From: Zygnema cylindricum
Lineage: Eukaryota > Streptophyta > Zygnematophyceae > Zygnematales > Zygnemataceae
Length of the DNA: 64,000 nucleotides
Direction of reading: 5' to 3'
Assembly (NCBI GenBank): GCA_037447655.1
Contig: JBBHKE010000059.1
Location: forward strand, 385,080-449,079
In this document: in pieces, positions 44,100-56,735 of the stretch
How the letters are laid out: each line of letters opens with the position of its first letter
Numbering within the stretch: the first letter of the stretch is position 1
Notes under the pieces: generated by a model
The model's input: the letters and a program-made list of their open reading frames with translations, nothing else
What the model was told of the DNA's origin: nothing
Database searches by the model: none
Position numbers and translations under genes: made by a program

Positions 44100-44162
44100 A
44101 GTAGTACTAGTGCTGCTAGTAGTACTAACTGGCAGTGCTACTGCTGCTGCCAGTAGTATTAG
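44100..44162. repeat. Minisatellite, right part
   Basis: AGTAGTACTAGTGCTGC and two more units continue the array of 42326-42787 after the C LTR. Confidence 0.85.
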
Positions 44163-44209
44163 CTTAGGACACTAGTTACTCGAATTAATAAAAATAAAAA
44201 TAAGAATAA

Positions 44210-44705
44210 GATTTTACAACTTGTACACTTCAAAAAATAATTTATAATTATAAGAATAATAGTTCACATTTTATACACGTTAAAAAATAAAAATAATAAT
44301 ACAAACTCACATTTTGTCCACTTCATTTAATGATTAATAAAAATAAGAATAAAAACTCACATTTTATACACTTCATAAAATAATGAATAAAAATAATAAT
44401 AATAATTCTCATTTTGTACACTTCATAAATTATTGAGTAAAAATAATAATAAAATATCACATTTTATACACTTCAAAAATTAATAAATAAAAATAATAAA
44501 AAAAAATCTCATTTTGTACACTTCCAAAAATAATTAATAAAAATAATAATAAAAATTATCATTTTGTACACTTCATAAAATAATTCATAAAAATAAAATT
44601 CAAAAATCACATTTCAAATACTTCAAAAAATAACCCCTAAAAACAAGAATTAAAATTCACATTTTATGCACTTCAAATAGTATTTAATAAAAATAGAAAT
44701 AAAAA
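44210..44705. repeat. 50-bp AT-rich tandem repeat
   Basis: The word CATTTTGTACACTTCA or a close variant recurs with an exact 50-bp step (ATTTT at 44311, 44361, 44411, 44461, 44511, 44561, 44611, 44661), joined by AATAAAAATAATAAT filler. Two or three looser copies precede (from about 44217). Confidence 0.93.
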
Positions 44706-44990
44706 TTATAAAAATAACAATGCAATTATTCAAATTAAAAATCAAATTCCTTGAGGTTTCAAACTCCGGCATGTCTATGTTTTGCGAATAATCCAACATT
44801 TCCAACATTCAAACACATAATTATCCCATAATCCCAAAATCCCGAATTTTCTAATTTTCCAATTTCCCAATATTCGAAATCCAAATCAAAATTATCTAAT
44901 GTTTCTCAAACTAATAAACTGAAAATCAAACACTCATAACCGTGCACCCTAGAAATCTTCCCTAAAAAACATAATTTTGGATAAATTATT

Positions 44991-47365
44991 CTACCAATCT
45001 CCAATTTCCTTTACCGTTTCTTTCCGACGTTTCTTAGCAACAACTTTATTGTTTTCGTTGTCAATAATGTTTTCCTCCATTTCAATATTCTTTTCTTTAT
45101 CATCGCGAATATTGATAAGCGATTCCGTTGCTTTCCAATAACCTTTGAGGAAAACAAGTCTTTCAACCGATTCCGGAGAATCGGTTTCGTTTGACCGTGT
45201 TGACTTGACTGGCAATGGAAAATATTTGCTCGGAAAGAGCTGAAGTGGCCGGTATAGCTAGAATTATACGAGCCAAAGATCTCAATGTCAGAAACAAATT
45301 TTTCTTTTCGTCCCACCACTTTAGTGGATTTCCCCGATTGTGTTCCGAATAATCCAAAACACTTCTTCCTTTGTAAAGTTGAACTTCGTGAAGCATATGA
45401 ACCTTAAACTCATCTCGAGTTAGTTCCGTGTTTGAAGGTTTTAGAACGGATTCTTTTACCGAAGACATGGAAATGGGACGATCTTTTTGTAATGCTTTGA
45501 AGATGTCATCCCCATCATCGTCATCAAGTTCATCCACACCTTTTTCATTTGAGTTGTTTCCGATTTCCATCAACAACCCTTCACTACCACCCTCACAATT
45601 TTCAATCAATTCGGCATCAATGTCAAATTTACCCAAAATCATGTTCACAATCTCTTGGCATACCCTATCTACCTCTAGATGTGTTAAAAATCCTAAGGTT
45701 TTCGTCCTTGGATCTAGTGCACAAGCAATAAACATTTTCATCGGTAGAGTTTTTAACTCAAAGGTGCCGAATCGTGTCTCAAAATCGGTTAGCATCGTCT
45801 CCGCAATTGCGTTAATCGCCAAATCATCACATGAACCACTTGATGTGTCTTCCACTACTTTTTTTAGTCCCTTGAGTAGTGAGTGGACAATTACCAGCAC
45901 CAAACTCAAAGTCACATACTTTTCCCCTTCTAACACACGTTGTGCAACCATAAAAGGTTTTAAAATAAGAACACCTCTCTCGATGACCATCCAAGACTCT
46001 TCACTCAACCTCGCATTTAGTGGTACAATTGTTGTCATAAGTGCCTTTAACGAAATTTTCAAATGCAAAATTGAAGTGAGCATGGAGTATGTGGACCACC
46101 ACCTAGTCGCTACATCCGGTGTTAAAACCTTCCACTTTATTTCACTTGCAACATTTTTAAGGATATTAGTTGCTCTCGATGAGCTTTGAAAAAATCCCAC
46201 AAGATTGCGTGCACTTTTCAAATGTTGTGCAACACTTAGACCGTTAAAAAACTTTCCAGTAACTAGCTCGAACAAATGGTCCATACAACGATGCCAATCA
46301 CAAGACATGGATTTCCCTGTTTTTTTCATACCAGCCGCTGTATCCGTAGCACAAACGGCCACCGATTTCTCGGAAATACTATATCCTCCTAACATTTCCT
46401 TAAATTTTTCACCGATTGCTTTTGCTGTATGGCTACCAGGAAATGGAGAGCAGCCTAAGCAAACATTTTGAAGTTCCCATTCTGAGTTGATAAAGTAAGC
46501 CATTATAGAACAATAAGATTCATTTGATAAAGAAGTCCATGTGTCCATGGTAACGCTCAAAGTTTCACCTTCCAAGAGTTTCCCTAACTTAGACGAACCT
46601 TTATTTCGACCTCCTCCATTCTCGATATTATTCCACGTCGATCTGGTAACGCCACCTTTGGCGCCAAGCCCTTGATCATCTCTCGAAATTGAGGGCTCTC
46701 CACCACACTTAGTTGCTTGTAGTCTAACACTATCCACCGAATGAGCCTATCTTTGAAGGATGTTGCCGATTCTAGCTGTACCAAATCCTCTAAAGCTCCT
46801 CGTTTTTCTTCAATTTCTTTCAATCTATCAACTACAAATAACTTCTTATGATGAACCTTTGAATGAGATAGTAAATTGGTAGGACTCATTGACTTCCCCC
46901 TTACAACAGGCATCACTATCGACCGAATGAGCTTATCTTTGAAGGATGTTGCCGATCCTCACTGTACGAAATCCTCTAAAGCTCCTCGCTTTTCTTCAAT
47001 TTCTTTCAATCTATCACCTACAAATAACTTCTTATGATGAACCTTTAAATGAGATAGTAAATTGGTAGGACTCATTGACTTCCCCTCGCAACAGGCATAC
47101 AACAATGATTACAAAAAGCTTTGTCTGGATGCTTCCCATCATGTAGGATTTTGAAATGATGCCAAACTTCTGAATTTACTCCTTTCGGAACAACCTTTTT
47201 TGCTTCCCTAAACTGATCTGCAATTTCCGATAAATTTTCTAACTCTTCTGTTTCCATATCCGGAAGCATCCGGAAGCAGTTAAGTGTCATTATCCTCTTC
47301 ACCTCCCATGCTGTCTCCCATCTCTTGGGAATCCATGGAGAAAACAAAAATTGTAACTTTTGCAC
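44991..47365 (-). pseudogene. hAT superfamily transposase (ZBED type), broken
   Basis: Minus strand from about 47365: BED zinc finger (VWHHFKILHDGKHPDKAFCNHC, then LLSHLKVHH after a frame break), the SVVESPQFREMI motif (LSVVESPQFREM), and a 524-codon open stretch (46737-45163). That stretch has TMDTWTSLSNESY, HRCMDHLFELV, LTPDVATRWWSTYSML and ALDPRTKTLGFL. It ends in the hAT C-terminal dimerisation domain (NPLKWWDEKKNLF...LARIILAIPATSALSEQIFS). A frameshift near 45180 moves VERLVFLKG to another frame, and a 185-bp tandem duplication (46728-47097) repeats part of the BED to SVVES linker. It is no longer translatable as one protein. Confidence 0.9.
46728..47097. repeat. 185-bp tandem duplication inside the hAT gene
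   Basis: Two adjacent copies (about 46728-46912 and 46914-47097) share CGAATGAGC, TATCTTTGAAGGATGTTGCC, AATAACTTCTTATGATGAACC and AGTAAATTGGTAGGACTC with few differences. It duplicates the end of the BED finger and the following linker and contributes to the broken frame. Confidence 0.9.
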
Positions 47366-47875
47366 AATATTAATCGCTGGAAATGGATAAGTACTAATGT
47401 ACTAATTGCTACCAATTTGCCTGCAGATTGCAGATTGCAAATTGGTAGGTATTCCTGCCTTCCTGCCTTAAACGAACAGTCTGCAGTTTTTTTTTTTCAT
47501 ATCATACTTTGACTAAATTAGTGTGGGTTTCAAGTTTTCATATGTGAAGTTCTGTACCGTAGTACGTACTAAATAAGTAACTATATGTATTAGTATTTCA
47601 GTATTAGTACTTTTGCGTCCGTTACATTTTGCGGCGTTACCTTTTAAGTAACGGAACGAAAATCACGTCGTACGTCGCGTTTCAGAAAAATTGTCGTTAT
47701 CGCTAAAACAACAAATTAAATTTTTTTTTTTTTATAAAATTCAATACATCGCGATATATATCGCGATAATTTATGTTGGTCGCGGTACGATATATCGAAG
47801 ACTTGCCTCAATCGATATTCAATATATCGAGTATCGAGATTGTCGCGATATGAAACTACCCGATACCCAACACTA
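47366..47875. other. hAT 5' terminal region with TIR and TCGCGATA subterminal repeats
   Basis: The right edge reads CCGATACCCAACACTA, i.e. TAGTGTTGGGTATCGG on the minus strand, a typical hAT TIR. Inside it are repeated TCGCGATA/TATCGCGA and ATATCGA words (47750-47850), likely transposase-binding subterminal repeats. The left TIR and an 8-bp duplication were not found. Confidence 0.7.
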
Positions 47876-49380
47876 CCGATTTCATTTTCGCACATAGGGA
47901 CGCTAAATCTTTACTACAGTCCAAAATACTTTATCAAAGTACCGATCCCATAAGTATTTCCCTAAAATACTGTACTTTTGTCGAGAAAAATTAACTGCCC
48001 CGAGGTTCAAATCACCGAAATTTTCGACCGCCAACTTTCGTAAGGCAGGTCATATAATGCCACTCCCGTGACAATGCAAAAATGCGGCTCCGCTAAGTAC
48101 CGATTCTTTTATTCGCTCCAAATTCCTTTTTGGTCAGAACATCTGTGCGGTTTGACAGGCATCATTGGAGCACCGTTCTGGCACCATCGCACATGCGAAG
48201 GCATCGCAGGATGCTGCCAAGTTGCCGAAACTCTGCAGAATTCAAACTTACATTCAAAACGTGCGGAAATTTCGTGCGAGATTCTCGACTGGAAAAAAAA
48301 GAAACCGCCGCTTGAAATGTGTCGCACGGTTGGTACGATTCCCAAATTCCTCAGTATCGCAGATCAAATGTGCGAAAACAATTCGAAGTAGGCGTACAGT
48401 ACAGGAAATACCACATATAGCTTTTCCAATTATTTTCGCACACAAGAACTATTCTCGGGATATGCTGATTTCGTACGATGTCCGTACTACAGTACACCGT
48501 GAATCGCTATTAGTGTTAATGATTTATTCGACTCTTAAAACATCATTTCTCCGTACACACACCTCGGATCGTGGATCCGACGGTTGCGATTGAAAGGTAA
48601 GATTCTCGGCTTCCGTTTGGCGGTCTTAAAATGAAAATTGGATTGATGTGTACGGAAAAAATATGTTTTCAGGGGCGAAAAAAATATTAACGCGAAAAGC
48701 GATGTAAGGTGTACTGTATTGCTCGCACTTTTAAAACTTAGGTTTGAAATTTGAATGCCTCTGCACCTTTGTCACTTCTCTTTCTCTCAAACTTCCTTGG
48801 AACCATGGTTGTTTAGGAGCTGCCACGTGGCAAAATTCCCTGATTCTTGGACAGCTCTTTCTGACTTCTGCTCTCTAATTTCACCTCCTTTTGTTGCAAA
48901 AAAAGATCTGAGGTATTTTCTTATAGTCAATATTTGGCTGTTTAACAAAAGTTTGGAGCCAACACACTTCCAACACAAAAGAATTTGGTTCTCAAATTGC
49001 AAGAGAATGTAAAAGCACACAATTTTTGCAAAACATTTTTCCACACATTGTTACAAAAAAAAAATTATGGTTGCAGGTTTTGCCATTTTTATGTCAAGTC
49101 TAATTTAGGTTAAACTGAAAGCGGCATTCATAGTTCCGTTAGGAGCAAATGGAGAGATCTTCTATGCACTTTTTAGTTGAATCTGCTGTTCTTCTGAATT
49201 TTGAAATGAGTTCAGGTTTCTACGATTCGCTTCGGTTTCCGTTACAGTTTCCGTCAGCTGTAGTCCTAGGGATTTAAAAAGTAAAGAGAAAAGGAAAAAG
49301 AGGAAAAACCAACTGGAGTTGAAGGGGAGTAAAACACATTTATCTTCTTTTGTTCTTTTGTTTTCAGCTAAAAGAGATAG
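47876..49380. other. Intergenic DNA upstream of the GT14 gene
   Basis: Beyond the hAT end the stretch shows no domain. The overlapping frames at 48068-48593 on both strands are not gene-like. Promoter elements of the downstream gene should lie here, but I cannot place a TATA box confidently. Confidence 0.5.
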
Positions 49381-49439
49381 TTGAATTTAGAGAAGGTTGA
49401 ATATTTGCAGCATCAATTTTCAGTTGTCAGTGTAACGAA

Positions 49440-49796
49440 GAAGGGAAGGAGGAGGAGGAGAGGAAGCAAGGAGGGTGGTGGTGGTGGTGGTGGAGGAGGA
49501 GGAGGAGGAGAAGAAGACAAGGAGAAGGTAGAAGTGTGTTGCCTTTTAAAAAAAGTCGACAGAGAGTGCCAGTACCAGCTGCTAGTAAAGGGGCAAGGAG
49601 GAGGAGGAGGAGGTGGAGGAGGTGGAGGAGAAGTCAAAAACGTTATTTATTTCATGAAAAAAAACGAGCAAAAAACAAAAGAAGTTTAACAGAAAAAGTT
49701 GACAGTGATTACCAATAATTTTCTTGTGTTAAAAGGCAAGGAGGAAGAGGAGGGGAGGGGGGAAGGAGCAGGAGGAGGAGGAGGAACATTGCCGGT
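49440..49796. repeat. GGA/GGT purine-rich clusters in the gene leader
   Basis: Three clusters, 49446-49512, 49597-49630 and 49738-49792, of GGAGGA, GGTGGT and GAAGAA words lie immediately upstream of the gene's coding start. Translated they give only poly-Gly/Arg/Glu. They may form G-rich structures in the 5' UTR. Confidence 0.85.
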
Positions 49797-49851
49797 AAAA
49801 GTTCACTACAAAAAAAAAGAAAAAAGTTTAACAAAAACGTTGGCTGACAGT

Positions 49852-52800
49852 ATGCGGATTTTCTGTTACCCAGAACTTAACTGTTCTCCGAAACCTCGAC
49901 TGGAGACTGGATTATTTTGTCGCCATCTGATATTATGGCTCTCCCTTCCAATAATTGCCATTATTGTGGTAATCATAACAGGACAAACGGAAAGAGAACC
50001 AAGTTGGGATACCGGATATCTGGACAAAGACGACAAAAAGCTTTTCGAAAAAGCCATTTCAACAGTACCACAGTTCAACGATCCTCCTAAAATTGCGTTT
50101 ATGTTTTTGCTTAGAGGTCACGTCCCGCTTGAAGCTCTTTGGGAGAGATTCTTTCAGGTTGCGATCTCTTCTCCCTCTATGAATCTTTTCCCTCTATCTA
50201 TCTTTTCTCTTTTTTTCTTTTGACTCTCTTCTTCCTCTATCTAACATTTCCCTGTCTTTTCTTCCCTCTGTCTTCTCCCTCTACCTTATACCTCTTTTAT
50301 TTTTCCGTCTATCCTCTCTTTGCTATCTGCCCCTACCCTGGATACTGCAAAAACCGGAAAACGAAGGACATTAGCAGATTAAGGATAAGAAATAGTTCAA
50401 GTCTTGCCAACTTCTTAAATGGAATTGTGTCTTTTCATTGCTGGGAAATGACAACAGGCAAAAATATGTTTTTCTTATTCTTTATTGACAGATAAAGAAT
50501 AAGAAATTGATGAAATCTTTTCAACTTGTTGGATGAAATTGTACTTGTCTTTCTATCGTTGAGAAATGAGAGCAGGCAAAGAATGTTATTTTTCTGAAGA
50601 ATAAGAAGTCGATTAAATCTTGAGTAGCGTCTTAGATGGCATTGTGGTTGTCTTTTATGCAGGGAAATGAAAATAGATACACTGTATACTTGCATGCTTC
50701 CATGCCCGGATTTGACTGCAACGAGGTGGTCAACACTTCAATCTTCAAGGACAGGCAAATCCCAAGTGTTCCGGTAAGTTCTTTTTTTTTTACTCCTTTC
50801 GACAATTTTTTTTGACTCTTTTCAAGGATTTCTGTACTCTTTTCAACATTGTTTTTTTACTCTTTTCAATAAAAAAATAGGCGTGTTCACAATAGTATGT
50901 GCAGTCAAACGCAACTACAAATGTTTTGACCAATCACAAATGCAACCACAAATGTTACAAATGCTTCATGAAACCTTGATCAAGAGGTGGGGCATAGTTT
51001 ACGTGTTACCTTCATCCTTTTTGAACCTTTCAAATAACCTTTCACTATAGCTTTATTATACTTTTACTATACCAAAAGAATGAACTTTCCATACTTCCAT
51101 TCATATTCTCTAAAGCCCAAGGGATTTAAGTTGACACGCGTTTTTGGAACGAATAATACGTGCTCACAGCTGAGTTGTTGTTTTAGGGTTTTTTAGTATC
51201 GATCAATGTCACTCTGTTTGCTGTTTCAACTTGAATTTAATCTTTTGCTGAGCAATTTTGCTTATTCAACCAAATGTACATTGAGTGAAATGCCAAATTT
51301 GTCGTTGAGTGGTTTAACTGAGGTTGTTTTATGAGCATTTTTGTGCAGATTATGTGGGGTGGACCCAATATGGTAAAGGCAGAGAGGCGATTAATTGCAG
51401 CGGCGCTCTCGGATCCGTCCAATCAGCGTTTTGTACTTATCTCGGAAGCGTGCGTTTTTTTTTGCTTTTTTTCTGTTTGTTTTTTTTTTTTTTGCTTTTT
51501 TCTGTCCTTTTTTCCTTATCTCGAAAGCTTTCTTTTTCTTTCTTTACTTCTGAGTGTTTTGTCGTTGTCTTAAAAGAATAACAATTTTTTGCTTTTTTTT
51601 TTTTTGCTTCCGAAAGCCCTTACTGTAACCTAACGGAACAATCATTTACTTTTTTATTTGGACGGTTTTTTTTTCTCTCCACATAAAGAGAATAGTAGAT
51701 TAACTTTTTGGCATTCATGAAGCTTTTTTTGTTTTTGGGAGGCCATGGAAATGTAGGAACAGGATATGCATGTAACGAGGGGGGGAGGGAGGAAGGGAGG
51801 GAGAGAGGGAGGGAGGGAGAGAAAGAGGGAGAGAGGGAGGGTGGGAGAGAAAGAGGGAGGGAGGGAATACAAACAATGCATGCAGGTGGTGAAGGACAGA
51901 CCTGGATACTAAAAAAACCTAGGGCTATTCAAACGCGATACTATTATTTTGGTCTATCAGGAAAACTTACCTGTTGTCCTTTGCAATGGGAGGGGTAAAG
52001 GACGGGTTGAGGATTGAGAGGGTCAATAAAGAATAAGATGAATGCCTTAAACCTGGTTAAAACCCATGGGGTAGTTTCTAGCTATTTTGCTAGCTTTGTG
52101 GATGTGAAAAAAAAAATCCTTATGAAAACAAACAAGGAACAGAAAGGATATTTGTACGATGGTCAATTTCATGTCTTTCTTAGGAAAACAGGATGGCCGT
52201 ATTCTGAAGCTTTTCTGCATCTATTGAAGACTGACCTTTGAAAATGACATTTGGAGTAGGTCACATTCTCTTTTTTGATTTTGTTTTTTTAATATTTGTG
52301 CCTTCAGGTGTCTTCCAATTTTCAACTTTTCGCATATTTACGACTATCTGTTTGCTGCAAACCACAGTTATGTTACGAGGTAAGCGTAATAAATATCTAT
52401 ATTTTGTAATTCTGGATGACAATAAGGCACCGGTAACTATTCTATGCATCACCAGATGACATCAAGTGACTAAAAGGGCTATAAGTTTTTTAGGGGTTGG
52501 CCTGCTTCTTGTACACATTTTTTTCAAGGGTTTCTTTAAGACAAACCGACGCTTCTGCACTAAAATGTTTCTGCCCAGTAATAATGTCTCAACGCCTAAA
52601 AAAAAATACCTCACTGGTCGTGAAGGCGTCAACGAATAATTTTATTCAACACTAAAATCTGATCCGGACTTATGCAAAATTTCGGAACGTTGAGTTTTCT
52701 ATCAATGACTTTTATTTAAACTCAAGGCAACAGAATTCCTGCGATCTTTTTTGGAGACGTTGAAACTGACAGTTATATACCGGCCGAGATAATCCATTCT

Positions 52801-55800
52801 CACTGGTGTTTGTGGGAGCAAGTTGCGCTAACGTAACACCAACGATAAGATACTTGTGAATCAGATAACTCTACACTAACTCTTTTTTCTCATCAGATAG
52901 TGCCCTTATTCCCCTTTCAACCCATCAAGTAAAGCTGGTTTTTAAATAGTGAAAACTACGGAGATGGTTTTAGGCGTGTGAAACAAGCAATACTTTGGGC
53001 AAAGGTCCTATGATATTTATCAAATCTATAAAATCCATACAGCATAATCCATCCATCCGAAAATGATAAAGCAGAAAAGTTGCAAAAAACAATAATTGTA
53101 AAGCCTCAAAATTGATGTCTTAGATAACCATGCTGTACAATTTGTCAAATAAATGATAAACATGCAATTTATAGTGTAGTAATAACCGGTTGCTTTCTCA
53201 ATTTCACTTAGTTTTGAGTTACATTTAGTCATCATGTCAACCTACCCATTTTAGGTGTGTTACTCTGAGTAACTGGATGATGCTTGGGAAGTGAAATCAA
53301 ATGGTACACGATTGATATCATTTAGTGATCATGGTAAGAATGACTTTTTTATGATGTTTTTTCATGTTTATTTCTAGCAAATGCTATTTTCTAAGTATTG
53401 GAATGAGTAATGGAATAATGGAGGAAGGGAATAACGGATGGAGGAATAATGGAGTGAATAAATTGTGAGTAATAGAGTAGGATATAGCTGCATTTGCAAA
53501 GATTACCCTAAAAAGCTCTAAAGACCCTAAAAAATCCCAAAAAGCTATTTGGCAATAACAAGAAAGGGAAGACAAAGGGCTGTGCTGGATATAATTCAAG
53601 ACAATGTTTTCCTGACACCTGAATTCTTTCCTGCATCGTTGGAAGTCCTTGTTTTGATATTATTGAGTTGTTTTCTTTTATGGCGATTGAGACCCTTTAC
53701 TGAGTTTTTCTACAAATTTTCTTAGCACATCGTCTAAATCGGTTGTTAACCTGACAACTGAAATTTTCTCGTCTGTTTGGGCTTATTTGTCTGCAGTCAT
53801 ATCAGCTCATGGCGATATAAAGGCAAGATGTATCCGTTGATAAAACGACAACAGTTCAGAAAGGGTTCACAAGTAAGTGATTTTTGGTTCACGTTTTGAT
53901 TTATTTCTGGCCCTATTCAAGGCCGTAATGTAATTAGCGTATAGATCATTACAACATTTACAATGTTTTTTCGAACTCTTCTTTTATGTGGCAAGATACG
54001 AGAGTATTGCTGCTCTGTTTGACCTTTCCCTTCTACAGTTGCCGCAAGTCTTGCTTTTTTGAATTTGCATGTACAAATTATTCTGTGTTATCGATTTTTG
54101 TTTCTCTTACTTTTTCTGATTCAAGTTCATCCAAAATTGTGGGACATGTGGCAGTGGTTGGCATTGATAAGAGATCACGCATTTATGGTCGTCAACGACA
54201 CAGTATTTTACGAAAAATTTCTGAGTACGAGGGCAGAGGTGAGGGCTTGTCTGCTTGTAACCTCGTTCTGAAGATATGGTTTCTTTTGGAGGGGGGAGGG
54301 GGGTTCAGAGCCATCTCTGACTTTTAAAATTCCTTCAGCGTTTGTGCCCACGGCCAATTTTCACAGCGAATGCATTTACATGAATGCGGTTCTTTTTATG
54401 TATCGATGTACACCTTTGCATTTATTTCGTGTCTCATATTAATATATGAATCATAGTCATGGCGTTGGGTTTATGAACATTTTCCATCTAGGAATTTTCA
54501 GCAGAGGCAAAAACCTCCATTTACTTTCCATATTCGGCTATAAAAAAAGAAAGAGTTATTTTAAGCGGCAGCTCGAATGTAGGAAAATATACAAAATACG
54601 ATCAAGTGAGGCAGGGCGAGAGACGGCAGTAATGTTATTGAGGTATAAAGATGGACTAACTTGACTGACTGCTTATAGACTGAAATCCAATTTTCCTGGA
54701 TATCGTTTTCCTGATTCTTTTCGCTTTTCAGTAGTGTTGTACATCGATGAAAGCTGCAAGCAATTTTCGGTAATATCGTAATATGGAGAAGTTCAATAGT
54801 TGATATTTGTCGACTTGGCCGATAAATTTTGATATTGTGACAATTGCTGATAATTGACCCATATATATTTTGCAACTCCAGGTATTTTAGATGTACGAAG
54901 TATACATCTGTATCGTTTATATCGCGATATCGATATCATTTTGTTGCGGTAATCAGCGATATGATGTCTGGATTCGATGTACCGACTATCGGGACCCCTT
55001 GTACATGTCGATTATTGGCAAAACCTATTCGATATACATCATTATTTCGTAGACATATTTTTCATAACTTTTTTTTGTTTCTTGGACGGCCACGCCTCTA
55101 AATGTTTTTTTGTCCTATTTGTGCGGCAGATTCCGGATGAGAGTTATATACAAACAATGCTTCCGGTGAGTGCCGAATCATTATTTTTAATTTTCTATTT
55201 TTTGTGTACCGTTTTTTTAGCATTATGGGCCTAACTTTTATTGGCAACAAAACCATTCGGGCGTGGACTCGGATGTTAACCCTGAATTGTCATTTTTTGT
55301 AACGTTAAACGATGCCATTTTTTATGTTTGTTTAACAGATGCTGGATCCGACAAGAGTTGTTCCGCGGGGAGTGGAATATGTCCATTGGCGATATTCGTC
55401 GTCTCGACATCCTTTAACCTACGGCCCAATGGATGTCACACCCGAGTTTTTGCGGTCTATACAAGTCAGTTCTAAACCATCTTTTTTAACATTCAAATCA
55501 GCTTTTTTTTACAATCATTAACCTTTATGTCGGTTTTTTTCAACATTCTTAATGCTCATGTCAGTAATTCCAACGTCTTTAACATTTAAGCTGGTTTTTT
55601 TGATTTTTCTGGATATTCTTTCACATGACGATGTTGATTTGGTTTTGTTGGCTTGGATGTTGTCCATGATATGAATGATTTTTAGAGCAACTATGGCTGC
55701 TCCATTTTGTTAGAAACGTGAGATAATAACTTCAAAATTGACAAGAAAAGGGAAGTGGAATTTAGGAAGACGGTAATACTGTAGTCCAGAAGTCAATTGG

Positions 55801-56283
55801 TCGGAGCTTAACTAACCCGAATGGTCTTAAAAGAATAGTAAAAATAATTAAAGAGAAAGGGATAGAGAAAGAAAAAGGCTGAGTCCTTTGTTTTGAGTCA
55901 AGTTTCGGTAGATTACATCTCTCAACAGCGTCTGGGGAAAGGGATTATGAAGGAAAATTCAGTGAGAAAAGAGTTTTTTGATGCTAAAACTGAGACACGT
56001 TGAGAAACTGCAGTCACCAACCACCATCTCAATTGTAATTAAATTGAAATTCAATTCTGAGTCGTTACAAAAATCTGATTCACCTGTTCGTCCTCTGGTA
56101 TTTTTTCTCTGTTCACAGAGGAGTCGAAATCCTCCCGTTGAAACTATCGGATTTCTGAAAATGTCCCGAAATGAGCCTTGTACCGTGAACGGAGTTCCTT
56201 CTCATTGTTTCCTTTTCGCGAGAAAATTCGCCCCTAATGTTGTGGAAACTATGATGCAAATGAAGGATGTAATCGGGTATTGA
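49852..56283 (+). CDS. DUF266 / core-2/I-branching (GT14-like) glycosyltransferase, 9 exons
   Basis: Proposed exons: 49852-50157, 50663-50773, 51349-51449, 52308-52379, 53797-53872, 54155-54238, 55130-55165, 55339-55464, 56119-56283. All introns are GT-AG, phases agree, and the joined frame is 358 aa with a TGA stop. The protein is a type II membrane protein: signal anchor LILWLSLPIIAIIVVIITG at about residues 26-44, then a lumenal Branch domain with KIAFMFLLRG, YTVYLHASMPGF, VPIMWGGPNMVKAERRLIAAAL, RFVLISEACLPI, RKGSQWLALIRDHA, PDESY, VHWR and C-terminal NGVPSHCFLFARKF. Plant DUF266 proteins are Golgi-type glycosyltransferase-like; the substrate is unknown. An in-frame upstream ATG (49699) would add 51 Lys/Glu/Gly-rich residues; I prefer 49852, which gives a family-like N-terminus. 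The acidic residue downstream of RKGSQ (WL instead of WF) and the short loop before RKGSQ are mild departures. Confidence 0.9.
51779..51868. repeat. GGGA/GAGA purine tract in intron 3
   Basis: GGGAGGGAGGAAGGGAGGGA-type repeats of about 90 bp lie in the intron between exons 3 and 4, with a strong purine-strand bias on the coding strand. Confidence 0.9.
54731..55045. mobile_element. Possible hAT-like non-autonomous element in intron 6
   Basis: TAGTGTTGTACATCGATG at about 54732 resembles a hAT TIR (compare TAGTGTTGGGTATCG at 47860-47875), and the next 300 bp are rich in TATCG, ATCGATAT and TATCGCGATATCG. A matching right TIR and duplication were not found. Confidence 0.3.
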
Positions 56284-56578
56284 AAGACCTCTCTGGATTT
56301 TGCCGCTGTTCACATCTCCTCCATCTGGGCACAAAATAAAACCCATTTGGTAAACTTTTCTGACCTTTTCTAATCAGATAAGACAAAACAAGGCAAACCG
56401 AGAGTTCGTGCCGAGAAAATGTATTCAAAAAGCAGTTGCACAAAGGGCAGTCATTGAAATTGATCCTTAAATTTTAGGAATCTTAGCATCCATTCATTGG
56501 TTTCTCGATGCTTGTTTAATAATAAAAGATGTGAAAAAGTCTCTAGCAGGCTCAGGCGCAAGTGACAGATGAGACAAG
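56284..56578. other. 3' flank of the GT14 gene
   Basis: Begins at the stop codon and has several AATAAA/ATAAAA words (56333-56340, 56519-56526) that could serve as poly(A) signals. No other gene seen. Confidence 0.45.
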
Positions 56579-56582
56579 TATT

Positions 56583-56636
<54 letters not shown>

Positions 56637-56654
56637 TCTCTATCTCTCTCTCTC

Positions 56655-56735
<81 letters not shown>
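56579..56735. repeat. (CT)n microsatellite
   Basis: About 150 bp of nearly pure CT with a few CCTC and TATC interruptions, downstream of the GT14 gene. Confidence 0.98.

Noticed and set aside
42326-44705. CRISPR-like regular arrays
   Set aside because: Units are contiguous without unique spacers; they are eukaryotic mini- and microsatellites.
48068-48593. Several overlapping frames upstream of the GT14 gene
   Set aside because: They overlap on both strands with no conserved motif, splice support or codon bias that I can see.
49381-49689. Open frame with poly-Gly and poly-Arg
   Set aside because: Produced by GGA/GGT repeats; no domain. Treated as leader or repeat.
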